DNA from: Huiozyma naganishii CBS 8797
Taxonomy: Eukaryota > Ascomycota > Saccharomycetes > Saccharomycetales > Saccharomycetaceae
DNA: 64,000 nt
Direction of reading: 5' to 3'
NCBI RefSeq assembly: GCF_000348985.1
Contig: NC_035922.1
Coordinates: forward strand, 509,604-573,603
Each line of letters starts with the position of its first letter. The first letter of the stretch is position 1. The notes beneath the pieces are model-generated. The model worked only from the letters and a program-made list of their open reading frames with translations, ran no database searches and was not told the origin of the DNA. A program made the position numbers and the translations under genes. Positions 37,362 to 47,315 of the stretch are shown here, piece by piece.

Positions 37362-39003
37362 GATATGCTTTGTATAATGTTTTTTTTTCTCTTTCTTCGA
37401 GTTTTCTTTCTTTCCTGATTTTCTCAAGTAAGAAGAGTATACCTGGCAGATTATTGAGCTCTAGAATTGATTGACCGGTTCAGATCAATATCGTACTATT
37501 ATTAGAACAGTGTTAGGTTATCTAGTTGTGTCAAGAAGAAATGGAAACGGGTCCAAAATATTCTTAGAAGTAAAAGCAAAAAAATAATAAATAACAACGT
37601 TGGCCAGATGCAAGCAGGGGTCAACAACCAATCGGGGCAGTTGAACGACACTGTCTATTTCGTTCCGTCTATTTTGGCCAAATATATTCAGCCGAGTGTC
37701 AAAACAAATTTTTACGGTTGACAATGGCAATGAAATGGGTATAAACTACGCAAACAGCAACACACAACAACAACAACAACAACAAAAGAGAAAAATACCG
37801 ACGGAAAAGAGACAAAACAAAAAATTACTAGGTAAAAAAAAAAACGACGGAAAAAGACGCAGTATTTCAACTGCGGGGCCAGAGTTTCCAAACGGCTTCC
37901 GCGGAACCCACATTTGATCAATGAAGATAATGCCATGCATAATAGGAGCTTCTCAAATATCCCAATTTTTTGAATTGTTGCGCTCTCCTAACCAAATAAA
38001 GAGGCACCAAAAAAATAATGAGAATTTTTCATAGAACGAACTCTCTGCTTTTGTTTGCCTGGTTTAAAAAATTGTGGCCAGCCAAAACCGACGCAGATAC
38101 ACCATTTCTGTATTAACATTCCGGTATTACAAAGGCCATGCAGTGAGGGAAATTTTTCACGTAGTGTGTAGTCTGCGTCCTATTGAGACTCCTGGTCAAC
38201 GCTTGCACGAATTTGTTGCTATCCAGGTCTTTTTACGCAGAATTCAAACTGCGATATATTGTAGAGAAACTCTTGTTAGCACGCAATTGGATCTTTGTAT
38301 TTTTCCACATAGACCAGTACATTGTTCGTAATCTTGTACTGTGTAATACTGGATTTTGGACCTCTGTTGATACGGAGGGACTAGAAAGGGAATGCGCTAT
38401 AACCTCAATGGCCTGTAAATTGTTTCTGTTTTATCAAAACTGCATTTATGATCTTTTTTCAACTTTATATCAGATGATCCGCTTTGACCCACAATTGATT
38501 TTCCTTGGCGGGGAAGAGACATACCTCTGAAATTCCGGAAAAGGAATGGAAAATCATAAGCGGAGTTAAATATTTCCTCATATACAGCTGGTGTAGGAGT
38601 GGAGGGTAGAAGTACACCTTGAGTACCTTTTTTCGGGGTCATTCTAATTTTACAATTTTTTTCATACTCCTAGTCGTTTCGAACTGTAAGACGGTTTCTT
38701 GATCTGGTAGATCACTACAAATTAACAATTGCCGAAAACATTTACAACTCTGGATGAGTATGTATCAATCACAACAGTAGAGCTGTCCCAGATGAATAGG
38801 CAATTCAACGCAAATGTAATTTCATTTTTGGAACTGAAAGGATTGCATACCTGAGAGTCTTGTTCTGTTCCTCGATTTTTCAAGAAAAAAAATAATATAT
38901 ATCTGTATGATTACTTATCAAACAGATGAGAGTGTAATGTCATCGGGACAAATCTAAAGAGAGCTCAAGGCCTGACCTTGTTTTAGTTCTACATTGCTTG
39001 TAT
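37362..39003. other. Long intergenic region between PAM1 and the YDR249C homologue
   Basis: 1,642 bp without a recognised gene. It contains a CAA microsatellite (about 37766-37786), several A tracts, and an 81-codon open frame on the minus strand (38397-38642, starting MTPKKGTQGVLLPSTP) that I do not recognise. Yeast has only a dubious frame here. Confidence 0.4.
37766..37786 (+). repeat. (CAA)n microsatellite
   Basis: Six to seven consecutive CAA units upstream of PAM1, in noncoding DNA. Confidence 0.85.
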
Positions 39004-40137
39004 ATGGGGTACGCTGCAGCGGGTTTTCCAACTAAAAGACACAAGAAAAGAACATCTCCGCACCACGATGACGATGACATACCTATTTATTATTACCATG
39101 ACGCAGCATTCCAGAGCAGTAATAGAACACAAACGCTGAGAAACTTTAAAAGGCTGAGAGTGAATGAGACGAGAGATAAAGAAGAGTCTACTAGTGATGA
39201 CCAGAGAAAGCCGTACGCGACTCTGTGCGATTTGCCTGCGGAGGTAATCCGAATGATCTACATAGAGACAGCAGGAAGTGAATCGTTGGCATTGACTAAC
39301 AAGTATTTACACCAATGTCTCACCCCAATTTGTACGACGGATATGATGTCTATATTGCAAAAACATTACGTCTTGCATTATAATCTGAGTGAACTATCTG
39401 ATGGAGAGATATATGCTCCCATCTTCGTAGATGAAAAAGTATTCAGCAGCTTCATTATGCATGATTTCATGTTAAAATATTTAAACACAGAAGGAAGTGA
39501 GAGGCAAATATATTTTGTTTCGTCTCGTGCATGGAAAGATCGTGAATCTATATCCTCGGTCCTCTCAAACGATATAAGCTACCCGGAAATCTTTCACGAA
39601 AGGCCTGAACTAATCTTCCAATTCTCAGAGTACATGGCATATTCGAGTCCATACTTGAAGATCAAACAACCGGAACTTGTCATCTCCAATTCGATTGATT
39701 TTTATTTTTCTGGGCAGGACAGATATGAAAGGACGGCCTTTTTCAAAACAATGCAGGCTNNNNNNNNNNNNATACGTTTCCGCCTCCCCCAGCGAAAGAT
39801 AGTGTTTACCGCAGCGCATTTAACACAATTACTGAATCACTTATTTAGGTCAAAGGTTATTGTGAATAACAGACAGTTGGGTATTTTGCAGTCTGAGGTC
39901 CGAGAAACTGAAAGAAGAAATGCAAAATTTAGATTCGTCAGCAGTTTCCTTAAAGAGGGCTACAATTTCGATGCTTTGACATTTGAGGAGTTTACGGATA
40001 CTTATGATCTTATCCAAGTAGCAACTCTGAAAACAGATTATGAATTGTGGAAAATTTTATCACTGATCCGAAACCGAGCGCTAGTCAATTTGTTCACGGA
40101 ATATGGCTTCGTACCCCCACCGGAGATGTTCTCTTGA
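39004..40137 (+). CDS. YDR249C homologue, uncharacterised protein with F-box-like segment
   Basis: The first ATG is at 39004; the product is 377 aa including four undetermined residues (373 in yeast YDR249C). Residues about 70-105 (ATLCDLPAEVIRMIYIE...ALTNKYLHQCL) look like an F-box helix set, so a role in SCF ubiquitin ligases is possible but not shown. The remaining sequence is mixed helix-rich with no known domain. Twelve N (39760-39771) replace exactly four codons without breaking the frame. Placed next to the gluconokinase gene, as in yeast. Confidence 0.8.
   Translation: MGYAAAGFPTKRHKKRTSPHHDDDDIPIYYYHDAAFQSSNRTQTLRNFKRLRVNETRDKEESTSDDQRKPYATLCDLPAEVIRMIYIETAGSESLALTNKYLHQCLTPICTTDMMSILQKHYVLHYNLSELSDGEIYAPIFVDEKVFSSFIMHDFMLKYLNTEGSERQIYFVSSRAWKDRESISSVLSNDISYPEIFHERPELIFQFSEYMAYSSPYLKIKQPELVISNSIDFYFSGQDRYERTAFFKTMQAXXXXIRFRLPQRKIVFTAAHLTQLLNHLFRSKVIVNNRQLGILQSEVRETERRNAKFRFVSSFLKEGYNFDALTFEEFTDTYDLIQVATLKTDYELWKILSLIRNRALVNLFTEYGFVPPPEMFS
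39760..39771. other. Run of 12 undetermined bases (N)
   Basis: Draft-assembly gap or masked bases inside the YDR249C homologue. The reading frame is open on both sides in the same phase. Confidence 0.99.
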
Positions 40138-41051
40138 AAGGGTGTCAAAAGTATACTTGAATATATGCATATAGGATTTCAATACGGCATCCTCATATTT
40201 TATTTTTTTGCTCGCACCCTCTAGCAGACGGACCTTTTGTGTCCGAAAACCGGATCTACGAGCCCATCCCAGTAGAGTTTTTTTTAATGCTGGAGACGGT
40301 GTTAGTCCTACGATATGAGGAAACAATCCACGGAGACCTGGCCTGCCCCGACACGCTTCGAAAATTATGTGCCAATGCCAAAAAAAATCTACCCTTTGCA
40401 CCTTAAGTTTCTTAAGTAATATGTTTGTAACACGGGCAGAAATGGCGGGATTAGCGCACGCTATTTTTTTATTGGCCTAGAAGGACACCGATGGAGCCTA
40501 CTGTCTACCTGGGGACAGAGACCCACACCCCAGGTATTCATTTCTTCTTTACAAAATCCGCTCCTCGCGCATTCACCCCGCATTAATTACTTTTTTTGCT
40601 CTCTCTGACAAGCTACGACCCCGCGGTTTGACGGCCTGCATTAGCCGTTAATGGCGTAATTGCTGGACAGACTACTCTAAATATCTCAGCACCATTCTGT
40701 AAGGCTCTTTTCCCTTCAGGTTCTTCTTTGTTTCTCACAGTTGTTGTTTTTCTAAGGCCCCCCGGGGTTATAATCTTGCTTTTTGAAAGTCGTAATTTTT
40801 CTTATATCCGTGCACAGTAAGATATCCGTTTGCCAAGATAGAAATAGGAGGTATATAAATACGACGGCGTATGTGGTAAGCAATACAACTTCTTTTCCGT
40901 TTACGAACTGGACGTAAGTAAGATATAAGGTAAGAGATATACAGAGAAAGTTTTAGTTTATTTCGCGTAATATCGAACCCTTTTCCTCGCTTTCCTTCCT
41001 TTTTTAGCTGCTAAAACCAACCCATTCAACAGAGAACCATTGCTTTGAATT
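40138..41051. promoter_or_regulatory. YDR248C upstream region
   Basis: 914 bp. A TATA box TATATAAAT is at 40852-40860, 192 bp before the ATG. A 9-bp inverted repeat TACCTGGGG/CCCCAGGTA lies at 40506-40514 and 40528-40536, and a CCCCCCGGGG tract near 40757. The short minus-strand frame at 40081-40401 overlaps the preceding gene and is not supported. Confidence 0.4.
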
Positions 41052-41606
41052 ATGTCAGACAGACCAAAGGTAATTGTATTGGCCGGCACTGCTGGTACCG
41101 GTAAGTCGACAATTGCTCATACCTTGATAGGAGTGTACAGCGGCAAATGTTCCAATATGAAATTCATTGAAGGTGACGACTTGCATCCGAAGGAGAATGT
41201 CGCTAAGATGGCCTCTGGTACTCCACTGAATGACGAAGATAGGTGGGGGTGGCTGCAGACTGTGGCGAAGGCTGGATCTGAAGAAGCCAAACAATGCCCC
41301 TCCAAAGTGTCTATTGTTGCTTGTTCTAGTCTGAAATTAAAGTACAGAGACTTGATTAGGGAAACGGTCCCAGATACCGATTTCTCCTTCGTGTTTCTGT
41401 ACGCTAGTAAAGAAAATATCTTAAAGAGACTCTACCAAAGAAGCGGGCATTTTATGAAGTCCGACATGGCGGACTCGCAGTTTCGCGATCTGGAACTACC
41501 ACTTCCCGATGAAAAGGACTGCTACATTGTTAATATGGACGACAAGACGTACCCTGAGATTGAGGAGATCGTTCACAAAGTGTGTGACGAAATCATGGCC
41601 AAATAA
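41052..41606 (+). CDS. Gluconokinase (YDR248C homologue)
   Basis: Phosphorylates gluconate to 6-phosphogluconate with ATP, feeding the pentose phosphate pathway. The product is 184 aa (193 in yeast). The P-loop GTAGTGKST is at about 12-20. The family block EGDDLHPKENVAKMASGTPLND and RWGWLQTV follow, and SGHFMKSDMADSQF is also typical of GntK. No targeting sequence is seen. Confidence 0.94.
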   Translation: MSDRPKVIVLAGTAGTGKSTIAHTLIGVYSGKCSNMKFIEGDDLHPKENVAKMASGTPLNDEDRWGWLQTVAKAGSEEAKQCPSKVSIVACSSLKLKYRDLIRETVPDTDFSFVFLYASKENILKRLYQRSGHFMKSDMADSQFRDLELPLPDEKDCYIVNMDDKTYPEIEEIVHKVCDEIMAK

Positions 41607-41805
41607 ATTTCTTCCCACGCCCCCATCCTTGCTTTATCTAATTAATGGTGTTGAACGATTGCTCAATATAGGAATATATATTATGTGTAAGATATACCAG
41701 GAAGTTCCAATGGCACATTGAAACTTTGTAGGCATTGTATATATACGTTAATTGTCCAAGCAGCGACTATTGCGCAGCAGTAATTAGGAGTGCGTGTGTC
41801 CTTAT

Positions 41806-43032
41806 CTATGATGGGAAGGAATACTGCAGTAGGAGGTTTGTGTTGCTACCCGTGCTGCTGTTTACCAGCGATGTGGATGAGTCCAAAGTGGACAAATCCT
41901 GGCTTCCCCTATCTGAAAATTTTGGAATGTCTGTCCCCGGGCGGGATAAAGACACGCTACCGTTCAAAGTGGACTCGTCGTCCTTTTCAGGGACAATGTG
42001 TTCCGAAACGATGCCGAAGAACTGCTCGTCACTTAGTAACGGCACGCCTGTCAATCTGGCCTCCGTGGTGGTGAAATCTTCCAATTGCGCAACACCCACC
42101 ATTATCGACCTGAGATCGAGCCTTTGCACTGGGTCCACTGTGAGGATGGATTTCAGGAGGTAAAAAACTACGTCGGAGATGGGCAGTATCTGTTTCAAGA
42201 TCTCCGGTTCTGTGATGAATTTGGCAAACGTTTTGTCCTTCAGTGCGCTCGCTTGTAACCATGGGTTACACCTGCAGGTCATGTTGACCAGCACTATCCC
42301 TAGAGACCATATATCTGCAGCCCGTGTCTCGAGAAGTTCCCATGGCGTGTGTGTCAACAGCGGATTGTAGTGGATCCTCTCTGGGGCGATGTAGTATGTG
42401 CTCCCGATGGGGCTGTTGGGGACTATAGTGGGTGTTGTTGTTGCTAGACCGAAGTCGCACAAGTATGCGTTGTCTTGTTCATCAAGCAAGATATTTTCCG
42501 GCTTAATATCGCAGTGGTATACCCCGTTTGAGTGACAGAAATCCAATGCTGAGCAAAACTGTAGGAACACTCTTTTAATGGCCGCACCATCTTTTTGGAA
42601 TCTTTTCCTTGCGATGATGGCTGTGAAGAGATCCATTGGGTAGTAGTCCATTATGACGAAAGTTGCCAGTGGACTGTCTAGAACGTTCCGAATCTTGGCA
42701 ATATGTTTATGTTTCTGCATCATTAGATGCAGCTTAATCTCTTTATAGTGTGGTATTATGTTGATAGAGTCCGCATTGATATTTGTAATAGAATCGAAAT
42801 CTATCTGTGGCAATGTAAGCGAACGGTCCTTTTGTTCCACAAAATGTAAGAACTCCTCCCAGAATAACCCCATGGATATTTTGTCCTTGTAGTCCATCAG
42901 ATTCTTGGGCAGTATTTTGAGAACGCAGTTTGAATCTGTGGAAAGATCCGTACAACGAAACACCAGCCCGCTGCCCCCCTCGTCCAACCTCTCCTTCACC
43001 TCTATGTTATTGATTATACACACAAGAGACAT
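41806..43032 (-). CDS. VHS1: Protein kinase of the Sks1/Vhs1 family
   Basis: Serine/threonine kinase; yeast Vhs1 and Sks1 act in G1/S suppression and glucose-linked filamentous growth. The first ATG is at 43032 (MSLVCIINNIEVKERLDEG); the product is 408 aa (461 in Vhs1). Gly loop EGGSGLVF, catalytic Lys in CVLKILPKN, catalytic loop YHCDIKPEN (HCD instead of HRD, as in Sks1/Vhs1), DFG and APE (YYIAPERIHYN) are all present. The Ser-rich C-terminal tail is short. The position matches VHS1 (YDR247W). Confidence 0.92.
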   Translation of the reverse strand: MSLVCIINNIEVKERLDEGGSGLVFRCTDLSTDSNCVLKILPKNLMDYKDKISMGLFWEEFLHFVEQKDRSLTLPQIDFDSITNINADSINIIPHYKEIKLHLMMQKHKHIAKIRNVLDSPLATFVIMDYYPMDLFTAIIARKRFQKDGAAIKRVFLQFCSALDFCHSNGVYHCDIKPENILLDEQDNAYLCDFGLATTTPTIVPNSPIGSTYYIAPERIHYNPLLTHTPWELLETRAADIWSLGIVLVNMTCRCNPWLQASALKDKTFAKFITEPEILKQILPISDVVFYLLKSILTVDPVQRLDLRSIMVGVAQLEDFTTTEARLTGVPLLSDEQFFGIVSEHIVPEKDDESTLNGSVSLSRPGTDIPKFSDRGSQDLSTLDSSTSLVNSSTGSNTNLLLQYSFPS

Positions 43033-44828
43033 TTTGCAAATATTGTCCCGTTTCAGCACTTACCGATGCCTCTTTCCAAAACTACTAATGATACACGGAT
43101 TAATATACTCATCAATCAGCCGGGGAAGTTCGATAAAACTGAGAATACGAGACACGGCGGAGGGGAAGGATGTTTAATAATAGAGGAAAGAATCTGAAAT
43201 GAACATAAGATAAGATCGAAACATCCTCTCATAATAAACCAAGAAATTCTAAGAGAGAGAGCAAGAAAAACAGGTGCCATTCCGTAATCTCAACACACAC
43301 TCCGTTATTCTACGTCAAATTAATAAGGGCTTATATATTCTTATGCTATCATGATACTATTGAGATGTGATGAAAGCAAGAAAGAAAACGGAAGGAAAGA
43401 AAAAATAAATAATAACATAACATAACATAACATAATACTTTATTTTTTCGACAATGGAATATCATAATAATATTTTTTCCCACTTTTTCTCCGGACATAT
43501 TACAGGAAAGGTGAAACGGGGAGCGGCCGAGCACGGACGGAGAGAAGAGAGACGACACTTTTTTCCGGCTGGCTCGCCCACAGATCTTTTCCGGTGGTGG
43601 ACGGACGGACGGTGTTAAACCTGGAGAAGTGTCGTACAGTGGGAAGTGTGTGTGTCTGTGTACAGAGAAAGACAGCGCGAGCACGTATGCGGGGACGGCG
43701 GAGGCCATTAAAAGAGACAACACACAAGAGCGAAAGAGTAAGGTACACACATAATAGCATATGTCATTTCGGGACAGACGGAGCAAGATTTTGCAAAGTA
43801 CGCGTATATGTTCCCCGGAAATTTGTTCCAGACGCATATGCACAGCTCAATATGTAGGGACATTATTGTTGCAGAGAGAGGAAAAATATGAACAAAAAGG
43901 AAAATAAATCAGGACAAATCAGACAATCAAAAGAATATTGTCTAGGCCCTTGTGGTCTCCTCAAATCGCTCCACTTGGCACTTTGTAAATGAAGCCACAT
44001 TCCATCCATCTCAGGAACCATAGACAATGGCGATGTGGGGCAGAAAGAGAAACTGCACAAGGTGTCAGACAGCGATGAGGGTGGCACCGCAAAAGGTTCC
44101 CCCGAAACAAAACAGAACAAAGAACAATACGGCATCTCCGCCCGCAGAAGTGTTGGTTAGCAGTAGTGGGTTCCGAGGAGAATGGTTGTGGAGTGCTGTC
44201 CCCCGGGTTCCTGGACACGGATCCGTGTTTGTGAGGTACAATTCATTGGTGTCGATTAATACCGAGACAATACCAGTCTGTAAAATGCCATACTTAATAT
44301 CTCATCCCATCCCCGCGTTCATGCTCTAGAGAAACACCGCAGCGGAAAGAATAAATTTAAAAAAATCAAAAGTTCCTCAACTTCGGAAGACGGCACTCCG
44401 TGCATGCATCTCCTCTTCTGGTGCAGACGAAAAGAGATGAGCGGAACAAACATAGTATTGCGTTGCAAGTCCACTCCCTCTCCATCCTTTGACGGCACAT
44501 TTGTTCTCTTCTACGGCACAGAGAAACACGGGTACATGTCTCCGCTTCTTCTTCTTCTACATGCAGTCTCCTGACTGGGAATGCGATGAGAGGGCACCGT
44601 TCGTCTTCTAAACGCACGGCGACGTTATTATCCCTGCTTGCTATTTCCCTGTTAAGCGGTTGTGTGTCTGGTTTCGAAACCTTAGTAACTAGTAGCAGGC
44701 CCACCACATTTAACAAAATAAAAATAGACTGATGTAGTATGTGCAGGACATGTCTGTTTAGAGAAAATCACGCAGTGTGTGTGTATGAAGGGCGGGATGT
44801 GGCCCGATGAGGCTATCGGTTCTGCCTT
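43033..44828. promoter_or_regulatory. Unusually long VHS1 upstream region
   Basis: 1,796 bp between the VHS1 start and the TRS23 stop, the longest gene-free stretch here apart from the tRNA-Tyr region. It has an (ATAAC)n pentanucleotide repeat at 43411-43435, a GGAC triplicate near 43603-43614 and CA/TG-rich segments. Open frames on both strands show no family features. A long regulated promoter or an unannotated RNA gene are both possible. Confidence 0.4.
43411..43435 (+). repeat. (ATAAC)n microsatellite
   Basis: Four perfect ATAAC units followed by a partial one, in the VHS1 upstream region. Confidence 0.85.
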
Positions 44829-45437
44829 TCACAACAGATTATCCACCAGCGACTTGACACTTTGGTCAAACGTTTTGGACTTTATCGGCATCTCCAGTGA
44901 GTAAAACGGATCCTTCATGACGTATTCGGAGTAGACACAGTAAACTTTGCGTAGGAAATTGTCGGCGACTTCGTTGCTAACGGCGGCGTTCTTACCCAGT
45001 ACCGCGACGCTACTACCAAGGGCAACAAATTTGAGGCCCGTCAGCGACTGGTAGATGTACATTGTGAAGTGGTCCGTGATCAACTGTCTTATCCCACTCT
45101 TATTCCAACTGGTGAATGGCCCGTTGAAAAAGTCTGGACCTTTAAAACTGCCCAACTTCTGGCTAGAAACGGTTCTTCTATTAGAGGTGTTGCTGCTGTT
45201 CGGGTTCGGGACACCAACGTAAGGATGGTACGGTATCGTGAAGTCTATTTTCGGTGGTGAGAGTTTCAGAGCCTTCGGGGTAACCTGGCTCGCAATGGCA
45301 AAGACACTGTGGACGGTACTGGCCAGGATCAAATAATCGTTACCGTTCAAATGCGTCGCGCTCGTCTTGTTGTTGAAGTCTCTGTGGTATATCAGACCAC
45401 CAGATTTATTCACAATAAGAATAGCTTCAATCGACAT
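44829..45437 (-). CDS. TRS23: TRAPP complex core subunit Trs23
   Basis: Core subunit of the TRAPP complexes, the GEFs for Ypt1 in ER-Golgi traffic and autophagy. The product is 202 aa (219 in S. cerevisiae). The sybindin/longin fold starts [20 protein letters not shown] loop at about 75-110 is variable, and the C-terminal half carries [20 protein letters not shown] and [20 protein letters not shown], which are the conserved blocks. Neighbours MNN10 and VHS1 match YDR245W-YDR247W. Confidence 0.94.
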   Translation of the reverse strand: MSIEAILIVNKSGGLIYHRDFNNKTSATHLNGNDYLILASTVHSVFAIASQVTPKALKLSPPKIDFTIPYHPYVGVPNPNSSNTSNRRTVSSQKLGSFKGPDFFNGPFTSWNKSGIRQLITDHFTMYIYQSLTGLKFVALGSSVAVLGKNAAVSNEVADNFLRKVYCVYSEYVMKDPFYSLEMPIKSKTFDQSVKSLVDNLL

Positions 45438-45696
45438 GGTGGCAGGGGGTGGACTTGAACGTGCTTAAACGGAGCTGTTCAACAGGAGCAGATCACAACC
45501 TTCAAATCTGTAGAAATATCATATTCCTACTTTTTTTATTCCAATTTTCTTCCAAAGAACTAAGTGTGTCACATGTCTTTGAATGAGAAAGACGTCATCG
45601 CCGCCGTATATTATTGTTTACACAGATATATCTATACATGTGAGTGTATATATCTGAAGCAATGTATCTATGTGCGTAAGTGTCTGTTTGCTTTAG

Positions 45697-46830
45697 TTAG
45701 AAAAACATACGGTCGTACCACTTCCTATTTAGTTTCTCCATTAAAGTAGCGTAGTGGCTGATTTCACCCCAGCAGTCTCTCCCAAAGTTGCAACCGGCCA
45801 TGTTGACGACAAAATCTCGAGTCTTCTCCTCGTAGAAGTACCGCGGGTCATCCCGGAACTCCGAGCAAGCACCCGGTGGGAAAGAGTTTATAATTCTTAG
45901 GGGCAAAAACCCGACCTTAGAGCGGATCCAACCCTGGCTGGCGTAGAGCGTTTCCAAAGCATCCTGTTCCCTGTGTTCCCACATCATATGCTTCTGCTCG
46001 TAGAGAACTGGGTCCCACCATATATCCAACAGCGCTTTGGACCAGTCGCTCTTCCTGATCAGAAACGACCCCAGGTTGAACCCACCGCAGTCCTGTGTGA
46101 TGAGCAAATCTGCCTCCTGCGTGTAGTCGACGTACGGTAAATCCGTCTCAAGCTCCAGTGGGTTGAAAGATTCCAACGTCCTGTCGAGGATCCGATCCAG
46201 TCTGCTGAAGATGTGCGACTCGAGAGACCTGTCCGGTTCCATGATCAAAGTGTCCAAATCTAACCACCAGAACCACTCTGTATCCGGGAATTCCCTGAAA
46301 GTCTGCTTCAAAATGTCCACTTTTTGCCAGCCTTCCCTGTATTCGTGGGAGTACCGCTTCGAGGTCGTCAGATCCTTAATTGTCAACCCGTACCCGTGTC
46401 TCTTCGCGTACGACTTCTTGTTCTCAATGGATATCTTCTCAATCGCCCACTCCTGCTCATTCTTCCACCTCAAAACACCACCGCCCTCATTGGCAGCCAA
46501 TATAATTACAAAGCGCGGCGTCTTTTCAGGCGCCAAAGACCACCATGGTGAGTTCTTACGTGACATCAGCGGGGGCGGCGTCTGAGAGTCATCAGCACCC
46601 CCGGTCAAATGCGACACCGTAGTGGTATCTTCGCCTGTCCAGAAATAGAAAAACGTGACAACAAATGCAAAGAAGAGTAATACGCGACACGTGTTGGTGC
46701 TGTTCCCCAGCATGTTCTGCACCCTGTGTGAAAGAAGCCTAAACGGCGTCAGTAGCGGGTTTCTATACAGCGTTTTCTTCTTCTTCTCCTCATCGTCCTC
46801 CCCCTCCGTGTAGTACGGTAGCACCGACAT
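45697..46830 (-). CDS. MNN10: Mannan polymerase II subunit Mnn10 (alpha-1,6-mannosyltransferase)
   Basis: Golgi subunit of M-Pol II that extends the alpha-1,6-mannan backbone. The first ATG is at 46830; the product is 377 aa (393 in S. cerevisiae). A signal anchor is at about 49-64. The GT34 domain holds IILAANEGGGVLRWKNEQEW, the DXD motif in WFWWLDLDTLIMEP, LITQDCGGFNLGSFLIR and NMAGCNFGRDCWGE. All appear intact, in contrast to the MNN9-like gene of this window. Confidence 0.96.
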   Translation of the reverse strand: MSVLPYYTEGEDDEEKKKKTLYRNPLLTPFRLLSHRVQNMLGNSTNTCRVLLFFAFVVTFFYFWTGEDTTTVSHLTGGADDSQTPPPLMSRKNSPWWSLAPEKTPRFVIILAANEGGGVLRWKNEQEWAIEKISIENKKSYAKRHGYGLTIKDLTTSKRYSHEYREGWQKVDILKQTFREFPDTEWFWWLDLDTLIMEPDRSLESHIFSRLDRILDRTLESFNPLELETDLPYVDYTQEADLLITQDCGGFNLGSFLIRKSDWSKALLDIWWDPVLYEQKHMMWEHREQDALETLYASQGWIRSKVGFLPLRIINSFPPGACSEFRDDPRYFYEEKTRDFVVNMAGCNFGRDCWGEISHYATLMEKLNRKWYDRMFF

Positions 46831-47315
46831 TGTAATGTACGTTCGATGGTTTGGATGGGTATGTGTTCTTCCCTCCACCGCGTGCCTTGAATCTCACCCA
46901 CAGTGTATTCAGGCCCTCTCAGATGATCCACTTGCAAAAAGTATCGCGTTGCACACTGTCTGCAGATAGAAAAGTTCTCTGTCTACAACTGAAAAAAAAA
47001 ATAACGAAAATGAAAAATTGAAATTAAAAATGGAAATCCTACCAAAAAAGTGTAAACAAAATTGGAAAATTTACAGACGTCGATGACGAGATGATGGTTA
47101 ATGCAAATAGAGTACTTCGTTAGATACGCGAAACTACTGATGAAAGCCTCGAACGTGACTTTTTCTTTCATTACATGTTTGCTTTGTCGCGAGCAGAGAT
47201 GCAAAAATGAGACTTGAAAATGGTCGTTGGAAATACCCCTTTCTTCATTGAGATGTGAAGTGATACAGAATCCTGTTTATGTGGGAGGGGAGGAGCACAG
47301 GCCACCCGCACAGGA
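46831..47315. promoter_or_regulatory. MNN10 upstream region
   Basis: 485 bp between the PEX5 stop and the MNN10 start, A-rich around 46990-47070. No gene is seen. Confidence 0.35.

Noticed and set aside
40081..40401. 106-codon minus-strand frame after the YDR249C homologue
   Set aside because: Overlaps the 3' end of a real gene and shows no family features.
43349..43843. 164-codon minus-strand frame upstream of VHS1
   Set aside because: Includes the ATAAC microsatellite and has biased, low-information composition; no features of a real protein.
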